Of a stretch of DNA of 64,000 bases, positions 17,828 through 27,533 are shown one piece after another (within the stretch, counting starts at the first letter, position 1; each line of letters opens with the position of its first letter). The stretch covers positions 10,277 to 74,276 of the forward strand of contig CAJUHP010000008.1 of the NCBI GenBank assembly GCA_910586125.1. Reading direction: 5' to 3'. The notes beneath the pieces were generated by a model, which was given only the letters and a program-made list of their open reading frames with translations, was not told the origin of the DNA and made no database searches. Source of the stretch: an uncultured Lachnospiraceae bacterium. Lineage in GTDB: Bacteria; Bacillota; Clostridia; Lachnospirales; Lachnospiraceae. The translations under genes and the position numbers were made by a program.

Positions 17828-19465
17828 ATGGAAAAAATTAGTATTATAATTCCTGTTTATAATGTAGAACTATATATAGATCAATGTTTGCAAAGTGTAT
17901 GTGAACAAACATATCAAAATTTAGAAATTATACTTGTATTTGATGAATCGGAAGATAATTCCTATGAAAAATGTTTAAGATGGAAAGAAAAGGATGAAAG
18001 GATCCAGCTGATATATAATCACTTAAGAAAGGGATTAGGGGCGGCCAGGAATCAAGCCATTCGACAAGCTACAGGGAATTATATAACTTTTTTAGATTCA
18101 GACGATTGGATGGAAAAAACATATGTTCAGAGAATGTATGAATTTCTAATAAAAACAGAGGCTGATTTTGTGGCAAGTAGCGATTGGAACCATGTTGAGA
18201 AGGAGGATATTTCTGTCAAGCATATTTTTCCGGAGATGATAATAGAGAAAAGGGAAAGGGCGGTGGCACTATGTCTATATCCAACCGCATGGGGAAAACT
18301 CTTCAAACGGAATTGGATGGTTCAACATGATATCTTTAATCCAGAAATATTTCATTGCGAGGATTGGAGTACACTTCCCCTTATGGTTTTGCAGGCTGAT
18401 CGTATTGGTGTCATGCAAGGAGCGGGGATTTATTATAGAGTTGAAAGGCCAGGGGCATTGACGGATCCTACAATTCAGAAGAATTGCCTTGGCTTATTAA
18501 GGGATGCGGGATTTGCTTTTGAATACTTTTTAAGTTATATGAAGAAAAATGACTTGTTTGAGAAAAATACGGTGTTTCTTGAAAAGTATTGTGAGAAAAT
18601 TTATCAGTCTTTATTATCGAAAAGCCTTACATATGCAAATCAGGAAGGATTTGAAGTTTTAAAGGCGGTTAAGCAGGGGGTATTAGAAAGATATTTTCCG
18701 GATATAGGGAGAGAAAAACCAACAAAATATTTTTTGCTGGGTGGTTTTTCCCTTCGATGGGAATTTCAGCGGACATTTGCAAATTGGAGAGAGTGCATGG
18801 AGCACTACTGCTTCTCCAGCATTATTTCTGTAATGTCTGGGGGCAGTAAAAATGTAATAGTAACTCACAAAAAACCCTTTCGGCAAATGCAGGTAAAGCA
18901 GGATATAACAGGAAAAATATTAGAAGATATTTCCAATAATGAGGACCATTCCTTTTTATTATTAGATTTTATGGAAGAGTGTTATGATATCCTACAAATG
19001 CCAGATGGTACTTACTGTACATATAGTGGAGCATTCGAAGAATCAGATATATCTGTGTATAATTGTGGGAGATTAATAAGAAATAATACTGTTGAGTTTT
19101 GGGATTTATGGATGGAAAAGTGTGATGAATGGATTTCGTTTATTCGTAAACATTTTACTGCGGATAAAGTAATATTGATTAAAAATCAGTTTGCGGAATC
19201 TTTTGGCTCCCAAATAAATATGCGTTATCATGAAGAAAAAGAAAGAATTGTTCAAAAAAATGAAACGATTAAAAGAATGGAAAATTATTTTATAGAGAAA
19301 TACCCAGAAGTATCAATTATTGAACCTAATAACGAATACCTTTTTACAGATGTATTGTTTCGCCATGAACGTAGAGCAGAGTATGTTAATGAAGCATATT
19401 ATGAACAGGTAAGTATTTTGTTATATGAGAAAATAATTTGGAACAAGAGGCGACAGAATAGATAG
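17828..19465 (+). CDS. GT2 glycosyltransferase fused to a DUF6270-like C-terminal domain
   Basis: The frame opens at 17816, but the ATG at 17828 is preceded by GGAGA and starts the protein right at the conserved strand, giving 545 residues. Residues 1-230 are a GT2 domain (IIIPVYNVELYIDQC, FLDSDDWME). From about residue 325 a second domain begins after a spacer; it contains VTHKKPFRQ, SFLLLDFMEECYDIL and YCTYSGAFEESD, resembling DUF6270, a domain seen in polysaccharide loci with no established activity. I make that match from memory of the pattern only. The recurrent module is absent here. The region is strongly AT-rich. Confidence 0.75.
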   Translation: MEKISIIIPVYNVELYIDQCLQSVCEQTYQNLEIILVFDESEDNSYEKCLRWKEKDERIQLIYNHLRKGLGAARNQAIRQATGNYITFLDSDDWMEKTYVQRMYEFLIKTEADFVASSDWNHVEKEDISVKHIFPEMIIEKRERAVALCLYPTAWGKLFKRNWMVQHDIFNPEIFHCEDWSTLPLMVLQADRIGVMQGAGIYYRVERPGALTDPTIQKNCLGLLRDAGFAFEYFLSYMKKNDLFEKNTVFLEKYCEKIYQSLLSKSLTYANQEGFEVLKAVKQGVLERYFPDIGREKPTKYFLLGGFSLRWEFQRTFANWRECMEHYCFSSIISVMSGGSKNVIVTHKKPFRQMQVKQDITGKILEDISNNEDHSFLLLDFMEECYDILQMPDGTYCTYSGAFEESDISVYNCGRLIRNNTVEFWDLWMEKCDEWISFIRKHFTADKVILIKNQFAESFGSQINMRYHEEKERIVQKNETIKRMENYFIEKYPEVSIIEPNNEYLFTDVLFRHERRAEYVNEAYYEQVSILLYEKIIWNKRRQNR

Positions 19466-19501
19466 GGATCGATCCTTTCGGATTGTGGGAAACGTTTTAG
19501 A

Positions 19502-21061
19502 ATGAAAGGTTTTGATGGTATGGGTAAAAAAGAGAGGTTAGCATTTGTCGTACATAGATATGGTCAAGGTATTAATGGGGGAGCGGAAGAACATTGTAGA
19601 TTATTAGCAGAATATTTATCGGATTTATATTTTGTGGATATATTCACCTCTTGTTCCAGAGGCTTTAACCCGTGGGATAACTATTATGAACCAGGAAAGA
19701 CCGATATTGATGGAATTACTGTCTTTAGGTTTCGTGTAGAAGAATCCGTGGAAAAAATGGGTCCATATTGTCCGGGGTTTGAAAAATACATAAAATTTCA
19801 TTATATGAATTATAAGGCAATTATTTTTATCACGTATAATCAATATCTCTCATACATAGGCGCTATTCAGAATTTCCCTAATGCACTTCTTTTGCCAACT
19901 GCTCATGACGGGGAGTCATTAAGAAATAATATTTTCATGAGAGCTTTTCAAGGGGTGAGAGGATTTTTATATAATTCGCTTGAGGAACGTTTGTTACTGG
20001 AGAGTATCTATGATATTGAAGATAAGCCATTTCGAACAACATGCTTTGGGCTTGATGTACAGGAGTATGAGGCTTGTCCAATAGAAAAAGAAAAAGAGAA
20101 TTATATTATATATGCAGGGCGTGTAAGTAAGAGTAAAAACTTTGGGGAATTAAATGAGTTTTTTCTCCGGTATAAAAAAAGCAATCCATCGGATTTGAAA
20201 CTTGTTGTAATTGGAAAAATAGATAATAATATGGCAATTACACACCATGATGACATTATTTTTAAGGGGTTTGTCTCGGAAGATGAAAAGAAAAAGTTAA
20301 TAAAAAATGCATTATTTCTGGTATTGCCGTCTAATACAGAAAGTTTGTCCATAGTGGTATTGGAAAGCTTTGCTTGTGCAAGGCCGGTATTGGTGAATGG
20401 ATGTTGTGACGTATTAAAAGGTCAATGCGAAAGGAGCAATGGTGGGCTTTATTATACAAATTATTATGAGTTTGAGAAGGAATTAGAGTATTTAGTTGAA
20501 AATGAATCGACTCGTAACATTATAGGAAGAAACGGATACGAATATGTTAAAAGAAATTATTCATGGACACGGGTCAAAGAGAATATTGTTTCCCTGATTC
20601 ATGAAATTCATAATGAAGAATTCTGTAGCGATAAAAATGAGGAATATTGTGAAATTAGGGATAGCCTTATTGATATAAAAAACATTGTGGATAAGTGCAG
20701 TGGGACAATACAGGTAGCTGAACCGAAATCAGCGAAAGAAAAATTTATCAAACGTTTGGTGGAAACAGCGTCAAGTTACAAGCAAATAGTGATAGTTGGG
20801 GTTGGAAAAAACGGAAATTCTGTATATAAGTTATTAAAGAGCAGAAATATTAATTCTGTCGTGTGTTTTGCGGACAATAGATATAGCGAATATCAACGGT
20901 ATGACAAGGATAAAAATGTATATTCAGTTGAAAAAACAGTTTCTTTATATCCTAATGCTTACTATATTATAACGCCTAAATATTACCTTTTGGAATTATG
21001 GAGCCAACTGGTATTATTAAAAATACCTTTGAGGCAAATAGGATACTATTTGGATTTCTAA
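19502..21061 (+). CDS. GT4 glycosyltransferase with C-terminal Rossmann-like module
   Basis: The 519-residue protein has a GT4-type GT-B core: VHRYGQGINGGAEEHCR for the N-terminal glycine-rich loop, IIYAGRVSKSKNFGELNEF at the start of the donor half and NTESLSIVVLESFACARPVLV in the E-x7-E region (about residues 280-300). After a linker, residues 425-519 are a recurrent module (IVIVGVGKNGNSVY, then CFADNRYSE). The start may be 19502 or the ATG at 19520; neither ribosome site is ideal. No membrane segment is visible. The sugar specificity is unknown. Confidence 0.83.
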   Translation: MKGFDGMGKKERLAFVVHRYGQGINGGAEEHCRLLAEYLSDLYFVDIFTSCSRGFNPWDNYYEPGKTDIDGITVFRFRVEESVEKMGPYCPGFEKYIKFHYMNYKAIIFITYNQYLSYIGAIQNFPNALLLPTAHDGESLRNNIFMRAFQGVRGFLYNSLEERLLLESIYDIEDKPFRTTCFGLDVQEYEACPIEKEKENYIIYAGRVSKSKNFGELNEFFLRYKKSNPSDLKLVVIGKIDNNMAITHHDDIIFKGFVSEDEKKKLIKNALFLVLPSNTESLSIVVLESFACARPVLVNGCCDVLKGQCERSNGGLYYTNYYEFEKELEYLVENESTRNIIGRNGYEYVKRNYSWTRVKENIVSLIHEIHNEEFCSDKNEEYCEIRDSLIDIKNIVDKCSGTIQVAEPKSAKEKFIKRLVETASSYKQIVIVGVGKNGNSVYKLLKSRNINSVVCFADNRYSEYQRYDKDKNVYSVEKTVSLYPNAYYIITPKYYLLELWSQLVLLKIPLRQIGYYLDF

Positions 21062-21089
21062 AATAATAAGGAAGGCGTTTGGATTAAGA

Positions 21090-22211
21090 ATGAAGTTTAC
21101 AATTATTACCATTTGCAAAAATGCAAAAGATTTACTTCAAAGAACTATAGAATCTGTTTTAAAACAAGATTATCTTAAGTATGAATATATTATTATTGAC
21201 GGAGCCTCACAGGATGGAACGTTGGATATTCTTTACTCCTATAACTATCCGCAGATGCAGGTTTATAGCGAGCCAGACGGGGGGATTAGCGAGGCTTTTA
21301 ATAAGGGTATAGAAAGATCATCGGGAGAATTTCTTCTTTTCTTAAACAGTGGCGATTTTCTTGTAAAGAACAATGTATTGAGTTTGGTTGCAGACGATAT
21401 TGAAAAACAGAATGCAGAAATATATACATATGCGATACATACATATATGAATGCATGTTGGCCAAAAGATCTGGAATGTGGGTTAGCACTATGGAATGAA
21501 TCTCTTATTCCACATCAAGCATCCTTTATTCATAGAAAGGTTTTTGAAAAGATTGGTTGTTTTAATCCACATTTTAAAGTAAGGATGGACTACGATTTTT
21601 TTTGTCGTTGCAAAAAAGCAAAAATAAAGTTTTTTTGCCGCCCGGAAGTAATTACACATTATGATATAACGGGTATTTCGGCAACTAACAGGTTTCTACA
21701 TGATAAGGAAGGGCTTGCTGTCCAACTTCTTTATAAAGATGATGTTGGTGAAAAAGAGAAAATGCAGATGGAATCTCTGCTAAAGGAAGTTATATTAACT
21801 GGGGATGGAGCACGTAGGGAAGAAATGGACAGGCTTCGAATTTCTGCTTCAAAAAACAGAGTGCTTGTTCAAGTAATGGATAAATGGTTAAGGATACTTT
21901 TTGAGGGTAGAAGCCTTTCTCAATATTTTATCAAACGGAATATAAAGACGGTCGCTATATATGGATGGGGATATTTGGGGAGAAATCTGAAAACAGAACT
22001 GGAAAAAAATAATATACGTGTTCTTTATTGTATTGACCAGAATAAAAAGGGTAGTGGTATTTATTCGTGGGAAGATGAATGGATGGATGTGGATTGTATT
22101 GTTATAACGCCATTTTATTCCTATGATGAAATATGCAATAGGATAGAAAAAAAAGGTTTTTATAATTGTATTTCTTTTGAAGAATTATTAAATGATGCTT
22201 CTTTTTTGTAA
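21090..22211 (+). CDS. GT2 glycosyltransferase (WcaA-like) with C-terminal Rossmann-like module
   Basis: Residues 1-230 form a GT2 domain of the type often labelled WcaA-like: TIITICKNAKDLLQRTIES, IIIDGASQDGT, SEPDGGISEAFNKGI and FLNSGDF in place of the usual DXD. Residues 285-373 are a recurrent module with the turn VAIYGWGYLGRNL and YCIDQNKKG after the second strand. It follows the GT4 gene after 28 bases with an AAGGAAGG site. It probably adds a side-chain sugar in the cytoplasm. The catalytic domain is of normal length, so the module is an added unit. Confidence 0.85.
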   Translation: MKFTIITICKNAKDLLQRTIESVLKQDYLKYEYIIIDGASQDGTLDILYSYNYPQMQVYSEPDGGISEAFNKGIERSSGEFLLFLNSGDFLVKNNVLSLVADDIEKQNAEIYTYAIHTYMNACWPKDLECGLALWNESLIPHQASFIHRKVFEKIGCFNPHFKVRMDYDFFCRCKKAKIKFFCRPEVITHYDITGISATNRFLHDKEGLAVQLLYKDDVGEKEKMQMESLLKEVILTGDGARREEMDRLRISASKNRVLVQVMDKWLRILFEGRSLSQYFIKRNIKTVAIYGWGYLGRNLKTELEKNNIRVLYCIDQNKKGSGIYSWEDEWMDVDCIVITPFYSYDEICNRIEKKGFYNCISFEELLNDASFL

Positions 22212-22298
22212 AGTATATAAAGACAAACCGTGTTGAAAAAGATTATTATTTGCGGTTATTAAAACAATTAAAAATTTTTAGTAAAGGCGACATACTCT

Positions 22299-22820
22299 AT
22301 GAATATTAAATGTGCTATAAAGAAAAAAGGAGGATATAGGAGTAGATGGCTGTTTTTTGTGTTATTGTGCGGAAGCATAATAATTTTAATTAAGGCAAAA
22401 TACTATGAGGATCAAGTCATTCGCCTGCGCGCTTCCCTTGAAAAAATGAGTGGGTATAATAATGTATTTGACAAGTGGCTACGCATGAGGGAAACCGGAA
22501 AATCCTTACTGACATTCTTTTCAGAAAATGGCTATCAGCGTATTGCCATTTATGGAATGGGAAAATTTGCAGACCATTTACAGAATGAGTTGGCAGATGG
22601 ACCAGTAGAGATTGCGTTTGGGATTGATATAATGGCGGAAAAGAAGGTATTTTCCTTAAAAACCTATTCGCCGGATTTTTTCCCGCAGGATGTGGATGCA
22701 ATTATAGTGACCACCAATGACTTTGAAAAGGTGAAGAAACATTTGGAGGCCATAACAGATATTCCTGTGTACGCCTTGCCAGATATCCTTGTTTCTATAA
22801 TGGGAGATAAAAATGTGTAA
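22299..22820 (+). CDS. Membrane-anchored stand-alone Rossmann-like module
   Basis: This 173-residue protein has no catalytic domain. Residues about 17-33 are one hydrophobic segment (LFFVLLCGSIIILIKA) preceded by lysines and arginines, predicting an N-in membrane anchor. A short helical stretch follows, and residues 79-173 are a recurrent module (IAIYGMGKFADHLQNELA, then GIDIMAEKK, then AIIVTTND). The module is closest by eye to the one at the end of the protein at 28936 (IAIYGMSDLGMYLLNELA). The gene overlaps the next gene by eight bases. I do not know its function; it could be a cofactor-binding scaffold or a truncated glycosyltransferase that lost its catalytic part. Confidence 0.7.
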   Translation: MNIKCAIKKKGGYRSRWLFFVLLCGSIIILIKAKYYEDQVIRLRASLEKMSGYNNVFDKWLRMRETGKSLLTFFSENGYQRIAIYGMGKFADHLQNELADGPVEIAFGIDIMAEKKVFSLKTYSPDFFPQDVDAIIVTTNDFEKVKKHLEAITDIPVYALPDILVSIMGDKNV

Positions 22821-23571
22821 CAAAAAAGATATATGCGTTGTCATACCTGTGTATAAACAAAAGATAACAGAAAACGAGAGAAAAAACATAAAAAATACGA
22901 TTCAAAAATTAAACAGTCTGGATATTTTCTTCGTCACATACAAGGGTTCCCATATAAAAACCTATAAAGAATTTGAAGGCGCAGGGTTCAAACTGTTTGA
23001 TCAAAAGTTTTTTAAAAATATTGAGGGTTATAATAAGCTTTTGATGAGCTTGCAATTTTACCGTTCTTTTTTTTCGTATGATTATATGCTGATCGTGCAG
23101 ACGGACGCGTATATCATAAAAGACCTGGCAGATTTAAAGCGGCTTGTTAAAAAGGGTTACGATTATTGGGGGGCGCCATGGGTAACGGGATATGAGGTAT
23201 ATCGTTTCCTTTTTAATGACTATGAAACATGGTTAAGGGGCTTTCCGATATTAAAATGGCTGTTCCTGGGAAAAAAAAGAGAAGTTTTTGTCGGGAACGG
23301 GGGGTTAAGCCTGCGCCGGATCAAAAAAACCTATTTTTTGTTGTTGCAGAAGTGGCTGTACGTAAAAAGCTGGGAAGGGAATGAAGATTTGTTTTTTGCG
23401 GTACATGGCCGAAAAAACCTGTGCCTGTATAAAGTAGCGGCGGTCGAGGATGCGGAAACATTTTCCCTTGAGGTGAATATGCGTAAGAAGATCCGTAAGG
23501 GGGAGATCCCGTTTGGGATCCATGGATGGGAAAAATATTACCCCAATCTATTTGAGGAGCAAAGTTTTTAG
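22813..23571 (+). CDS. DUF5672 family putative glycosyltransferase
   Basis: The 252-residue protein matches the DUF5672 pattern: VVIPVYKQKITENER at the N terminus, SLQFYRSFFSYDYMLIVQTDAYI around the acidic DXD-like site, DYWGAPW, GNGGLSLRR and NEDLFF. This family is found in polysaccharide loci and is thought to have a GT-A fold; its substrate is not known. The start overlaps the end of the membrane-anchored module protein and uses GGGAG inside that gene, so the two are translationally coupled and may work together. It does not contain the recurrent module. Confidence 0.8.
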   Translation: MCNKKDICVVIPVYKQKITENERKNIKNTIQKLNSLDIFFVTYKGSHIKTYKEFEGAGFKLFDQKFFKNIEGYNKLLMSLQFYRSFFSYDYMLIVQTDAYIIKDLADLKRLVKKGYDYWGAPWVTGYEVYRFLFNDYETWLRGFPILKWLFLGKKREVFVGNGGLSLRRIKKTYFLLLQKWLYVKSWEGNEDLFFAVHGRKNLCLYKVAAVEDAETFSLEVNMRKKIRKGEIPFGIHGWEKYYPNLFEEQSF

Positions 23572-23588
23572 GTGAAGCGAGGAACCTT

Positions 23589-24821
23589 ATGAAAAAGATA
23601 TTTATCTGGGGTACAGGAGAGTACGGGAACCTTCTATATGATTCGCTTCGGACAGATTTATGTCTAGTTGCCGGAGCCATTGATGCAGACAAGGCAAAGC
23701 AGGGGAAAGTCTGGCGGGATGAGATATGTGCATTCCCTCCAAGTTATTTACAAACAGTAGAGTATGATTATGTCGTGATCGCTGTTTCTCAATATAGCCC
23801 GATCCTGACGTGCTGCGCTGATCTGGGAATTGTACAGGACAAGATCCTTGTACTATCCAGGGATTGGGAAAAACTTGACTTCATAGACTATAAATTGAAG
23901 ACGATCTTGAAATTAAAGCGGGAAATTGGAACTCTAAAATGGCAGAATGACATTCGTTGGAACAATATTCCATATGAGCTTGGCATTTACAAAACTCCCA
24001 TCATCCGGCCATCGGAGGAGCTTCTGGAAAAAATAATCAAAGACAGAAAATCGTTATGCCGCTTTGGCGATGGGGAGCTGGAACTGATGCGGGGAAAGGC
24101 GAGGCCATGGTTTCAGGAGGTTAACGAGGAGCTGGCAAAACGGTTAAAGGAAGTCTTTTATACCGGACAGGAGGAGGTTTTAATCGCTGTTTCCAACAAT
24201 TTTGGAAGCCTGGAATGCTATACACAGAGCGCAGCCGATGAGATCCGCGCATATCTGTCAGTGGGCAATACCAGGGCAGAGGTGATGGAAATGCTGGGGA
24301 CAGAAAGAGAATATTATGACGCATATGTTTCCCGCCCTTACTTAATGTATAGGGATAAGGGGCATGCGAAACGAATTTTTTCCCTTTTGAAAGCCTTGTG
24401 GAATAAACGGAATATTTTGCTGGTAGAGGGGGAGCATGTACGGACCGGGGTAGGGAACGATTTGTTTCAGAATGTGGCAGGCCTGCGGCGGATCCTTTGC
24501 CCGCATGCGAATGCCTTTGGCCAATATAGGCAGATTTTACAATGCGTGAAAGAGAATGTACAACCGGAGGACTTGGTTTTGTTGTGCTTAGGGCCTACAG
24601 CGACTGTTTTGGCCTATGATATCTGCCGGCTGGGAATACAGGCAATTGACCTGGGGCAGATCGATAATGAATATGAGTGGTTTTTAAAAAAGGCGACACA
24701 AAGATCCGGCATAGAAGGGAAAGCGGTTTCCGAACTGGAGGGCTGGCATATTGCAAACGACTGTAACGACAGGGAGTATGTGGGGCAGATTGTTGGCAGG
24801 ATAAGAGGAATAGAAAGATGA
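23589..24821 (+). CDS. GT-D fold (DUF1792) glycosyltransferase with N-terminal Rossmann-like module
   Basis: Residues 1-100 of this 410-residue protein are a recurrent module (IFIWGTGEYGNLLY, then GAIDADKAKQG). From about residue 135 it becomes a DUF1792/GT-D glycosyltransferase: SLCRFGDGELELM holds the DxE motif that defines the GT-D fold, followed by YVSRPYLMYRD, LLVEGEHVRTGVGNDLF and LCLGPTATVLAYD. The founding GT-D enzyme adds glucose to glycans of streptococcal serine-rich adhesins, and relatives occur in capsule loci. It ends in an ATGA overlap with the next glycosyltransferase gene. Confidence 0.85.
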   Translation: MKKIFIWGTGEYGNLLYDSLRTDLCLVAGAIDADKAKQGKVWRDEICAFPPSYLQTVEYDYVVIAVSQYSPILTCCADLGIVQDKILVLSRDWEKLDFIDYKLKTILKLKREIGTLKWQNDIRWNNIPYELGIYKTPIIRPSEELLEKIIKDRKSLCRFGDGELELMRGKARPWFQEVNEELAKRLKEVFYTGQEEVLIAVSNNFGSLECYTQSAADEIRAYLSVGNTRAEVMEMLGTEREYYDAYVSRPYLMYRDKGHAKRIFSLLKALWNKRNILLVEGEHVRTGVGNDLFQNVAGLRRILCPHANAFGQYRQILQCVKENVQPEDLVLLCLGPTATVLAYDICRLGIQAIDLGQIDNEYEWFLKKATQRSGIEGKAVSELEGWHIANDCNDREYVGQIVGRIRGIER

Positions 24822-26143
24822 TAAAAGTTTCAGTAATTGTTCCGGTGTACAATGTTCAAAAATATTTGAGAAAGTGCATTGACAGTATTTTGGAACAAAC
24901 GCTGCCAGAGATAGAAGTTTTGTGTATAGACGATGGTTCTACCGATGATTCCAGAAAAATTCTTGATGAGTATACCCAAAGGTACCCATATGTCAAAGTA
25001 ATACATAAAGAGAATGCCGGCTATGGAAAGACGATGAATTTAGGGCTTAGTCTGGCACAAGGGGAATACATTGGTATTGTGGAGAGCGATGATTTTATTG
25101 AAACGGCTATGTATGAGGAATTATATGCTGCTGCAAAAGAAAGAGAGCTGGACTTTATTAAATCTAGTTATTGGGAATATAGTGAAGAGGGACGAAAATG
25201 GATTGACCGGCTACAAGAGGTGGAGTGTGAAACAGTATTTTCAAACTATGAAAATATGAACAAGATATTTGCGCCCAAAAGCATCTGGTCGGGATTATAC
25301 AAAAGGGATTTCCTTATTAAAAATAAAATCCGTTTTCTGGAAACACCCGGTGCATCATATCAGGATACATCTTTTTGGTTTAAGGTTTGTATTGCCGCTG
25401 AAAGGGGATATTTTACCAAAAAAGCATACGTGAATTATCGGGTAGATAATGTGTTTTCCTCTGTCAACTCGAAGGAGAAGGTATATTATGTATGCGATGA
25501 ATTGAGGGAATGCGAGAGATATTTATGGGAGTCAGAATTGGATGTAAAACGCATATACCCATACTTCGTTTTTTATAAACGGGCGGTATATGCATGGAAC
25601 CTGGAAAGAATCCTGCCAGAGTTCCGTGAAAAATACATGAAAAGAATTGGTGCAGAACTAAGGCGCGACATAACGCATTCTTTTATGAATACAGCCGGGT
25701 TTTACGAGGAATGGCAGCGCGACATCGTGTTATTATCGGAGTTTTATGAAAGCTATTGCCGGTATTTGAATGAAGATTTCTCAAGGCTTACCATACGGGA
25801 TCGAAAGGACATAGATACCCTGATCAAAAAGGAAGAGGTTTATTTGTATGGGGCGGGGAAGATCGGACAGAAACTGGGGAGATATATGAAGGAACAAAAA
25901 GCGGATTGTGAGGTTCAATATGTAGTGTCAAATAAGGCTAACATTGTTTCTGGCGGGATTTTTTCTATTGCCGATGAAACGCTGGATACAGGAAGATGTA
26001 TTGTAATTGCTGTCGCGTCTGGGCATATGGAACGGGAAATGGCAGTACAGGCCTTGAATCGGGGTTTTGATAATATAGCTTTTTTAAATAATGATGTGAG
26101 AAAATTCTTGGCTAATTATATTGAGGAACATGAATTATTATGA
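24818..26143 (+). CDS. GT2 glycosyltransferase with C-terminal Rossmann-like module
   Basis: The 441-residue protein begins with a GT2 domain (VIVPVYNVQKYLRKCIDS, DDGSTDDSRK, VESDDFIE). Residues about 339-441 are a recurrent module (VYLYGAGKIGQKLG, then QYVVSNKAN), in which the usual aspartate after the second strand is a serine-asparagine pair. The start codon overlaps the preceding stop (ATGA) and its own stop overlaps the next ATG in the same way, so three genes are likely translated as one coupled unit. The GT2 part resembles the next protein closely enough to suggest tandem duplication. Confidence 0.86.
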   Translation: MIKVSVIVPVYNVQKYLRKCIDSILEQTLPEIEVLCIDDGSTDDSRKILDEYTQRYPYVKVIHKENAGYGKTMNLGLSLAQGEYIGIVESDDFIETAMYEELYAAAKERELDFIKSSYWEYSEEGRKWIDRLQEVECETVFSNYENMNKIFAPKSIWSGLYKRDFLIKNKIRFLETPGASYQDTSFWFKVCIAAERGYFTKKAYVNYRVDNVFSSVNSKEKVYYVCDELRECERYLWESELDVKRIYPYFVFYKRAVYAWNLERILPEFREKYMKRIGAELRRDITHSFMNTAGFYEEWQRDIVLLSEFYESYCRYLNEDFSRLTIRDRKDIDTLIKKEEVYLYGAGKIGQKLGRYMKEQKADCEVQYVVSNKANIVSGGIFSIADETLDTGRCIVIAVASGHMEREMAVQALNRGFDNIAFLNNDVRKFLANYIEEHELL

Positions 26144-27516
26144 ATAGTATCAAGGTATCCGTAATTATTCCCATATATAATGAAGAATCCCATTTACAGC
26201 AGTGTTTAGACAGCGTATTAGCCCAGACCTTGCAGGAAATTGAAGTCCTTTGTGTTGACGATGGCTCTACAGACCGAACCCCTGAAATGTTACAGGCGTA
26301 CGCTTCTAAGGATACTCGCGTTCATGTTTTCCGCCAGCAAAATCAATATGCCGGAGCGGCCAGAAACCTGGGTATGAAATATGCAAGAGGCCGGTATCTG
26401 TCTTTTTTGGATGGAGATGATTATTTCGAACCGGATATGCTGGAAAAAATGTACCAGGCGGCAGAATCAGAAAAGCTGGATATTGTAATCTGCAAATCAC
26501 TGCAATACGATGAGGAAACAGGAGAAGTCGTTTCCTCTGACTGGTCTTTTGAGGATTCTTTTTTGGAGCAACCTGGCGTTTTTTCCGGTGGTATGCTAAA
26601 ACATGCCGGGATTTTTCAGATTACAAAGGGATGGGCTTGGGATAAGCTTTTCCGCGCGGGATTTGTTGAACATTGCGGCTATGTGTTTCCTGATTTCCGT
26701 TCATCCGAAGACGGCTTTTTTGTGTATATGCTTATGGCAAGGGCGCGGAGAATGATATATCTCTCCGATACTCTTATTACACATAGGGTGAATGACAAGA
26801 CATCCTTGTCTAATACAAAAGAGAAAAACTGGCAAAATGGGTTTCGGATGTTTGAATTAATTAAAGAAGAATTGCATCATCAAGGGCTTTATAGATTATA
26901 TCAAATGAGTTTTCTGAATGAAGCGGCACATTTTTTTAAGTGGTATCTGGAATCAATGAATTCATTTGAAGCTTTAAAAAATTGTTTCCAGTATATGCAG
27001 AGAGTAATAGAACCAGAGTTTGGGATCTTGTGCCAGGGGAGGGAATATAGCTTACAGCCGGAAGTGTTTGACTGGTATCAGATGCTGATAGGATCCACAT
27101 GGGATGAATACCTGTACAAGCAATGGAGAAGAGAAAGGCTGCAGGCTGGGGATTTACGAAGAATATTGGCGGATCAGAGGAAGGCGCTGGCAGACAGAAA
27201 GTGGGTTTTTCCGTTCAAGGTATTTGAAAAGGGAAAGACGATCATATTATATGGGGCAGGCAAGATTGGGACATGCTATTATTCGCAGCTTATAGACAGC
27301 GGGTTTTGCAGGGAAGTTATATGGGTAGATAAGGATTATGAGGTATATAAAGACACAGTATGGCCGGTACAAAGCCCCTCTGTAATTGGCCAGATGAAAT
27401 ATGATTATATTTTTATAGTCATAAAAAATAAAAAGGATCAAAAGGAAATTTGGGAGATGCTTATAAAGCAAGGGGTACTGGCAGGACGAATCAAGCGTTT
27501 TGGGTATATTTCTTAA
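26140..27516 (+). CDS. GT2 glycosyltransferase with C-terminal Rossmann-like module
   Basis: The 458-residue protein has a GT2 domain at residues 1-240 (VIIPIYNEESHLQQCLDS, DDGSTDRTPE, FLDGDDYFE as the DXD site). A helical region follows, then a recurrent module at about 363-458 (IILYGAGKIGTCYY, then IWVDKDYE). Coupled by an ATGA overlap to the previous gene. The helical middle part and module resemble those of the proteins at 16625 and 24818, so these form a paralogous set whose catalytic and module parts travel together. Confidence 0.86.
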   Translation: MNSIKVSVIIPIYNEESHLQQCLDSVLAQTLQEIEVLCVDDGSTDRTPEMLQAYASKDTRVHVFRQQNQYAGAARNLGMKYARGRYLSFLDGDDYFEPDMLEKMYQAAESEKLDIVICKSLQYDEETGEVVSSDWSFEDSFLEQPGVFSGGMLKHAGIFQITKGWAWDKLFRAGFVEHCGYVFPDFRSSEDGFFVYMLMARARRMIYLSDTLITHRVNDKTSLSNTKEKNWQNGFRMFELIKEELHHQGLYRLYQMSFLNEAAHFFKWYLESMNSFEALKNCFQYMQRVIEPEFGILCQGREYSLQPEVFDWYQMLIGSTWDEYLYKQWRRERLQAGDLRRILADQRKALADRKWVFPFKVFEKGKTIILYGAGKIGTCYYSQLIDSGFCREVIWVDKDYEVYKDTVWPVQSPSVIGQMKYDYIFIVIKNKKDQKEIWEMLIKQGVLAGRIKRFGYIS

Positions 27517-27533
27517 AGGCAGGGAGGCATAGG

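Noticed and set aside
22240..22270. Internal promoter before the membrane-anchored module gene
   Set aside because: TTGAAA is present, but the bases 17 downstream (TTATTA) are a poor -10.
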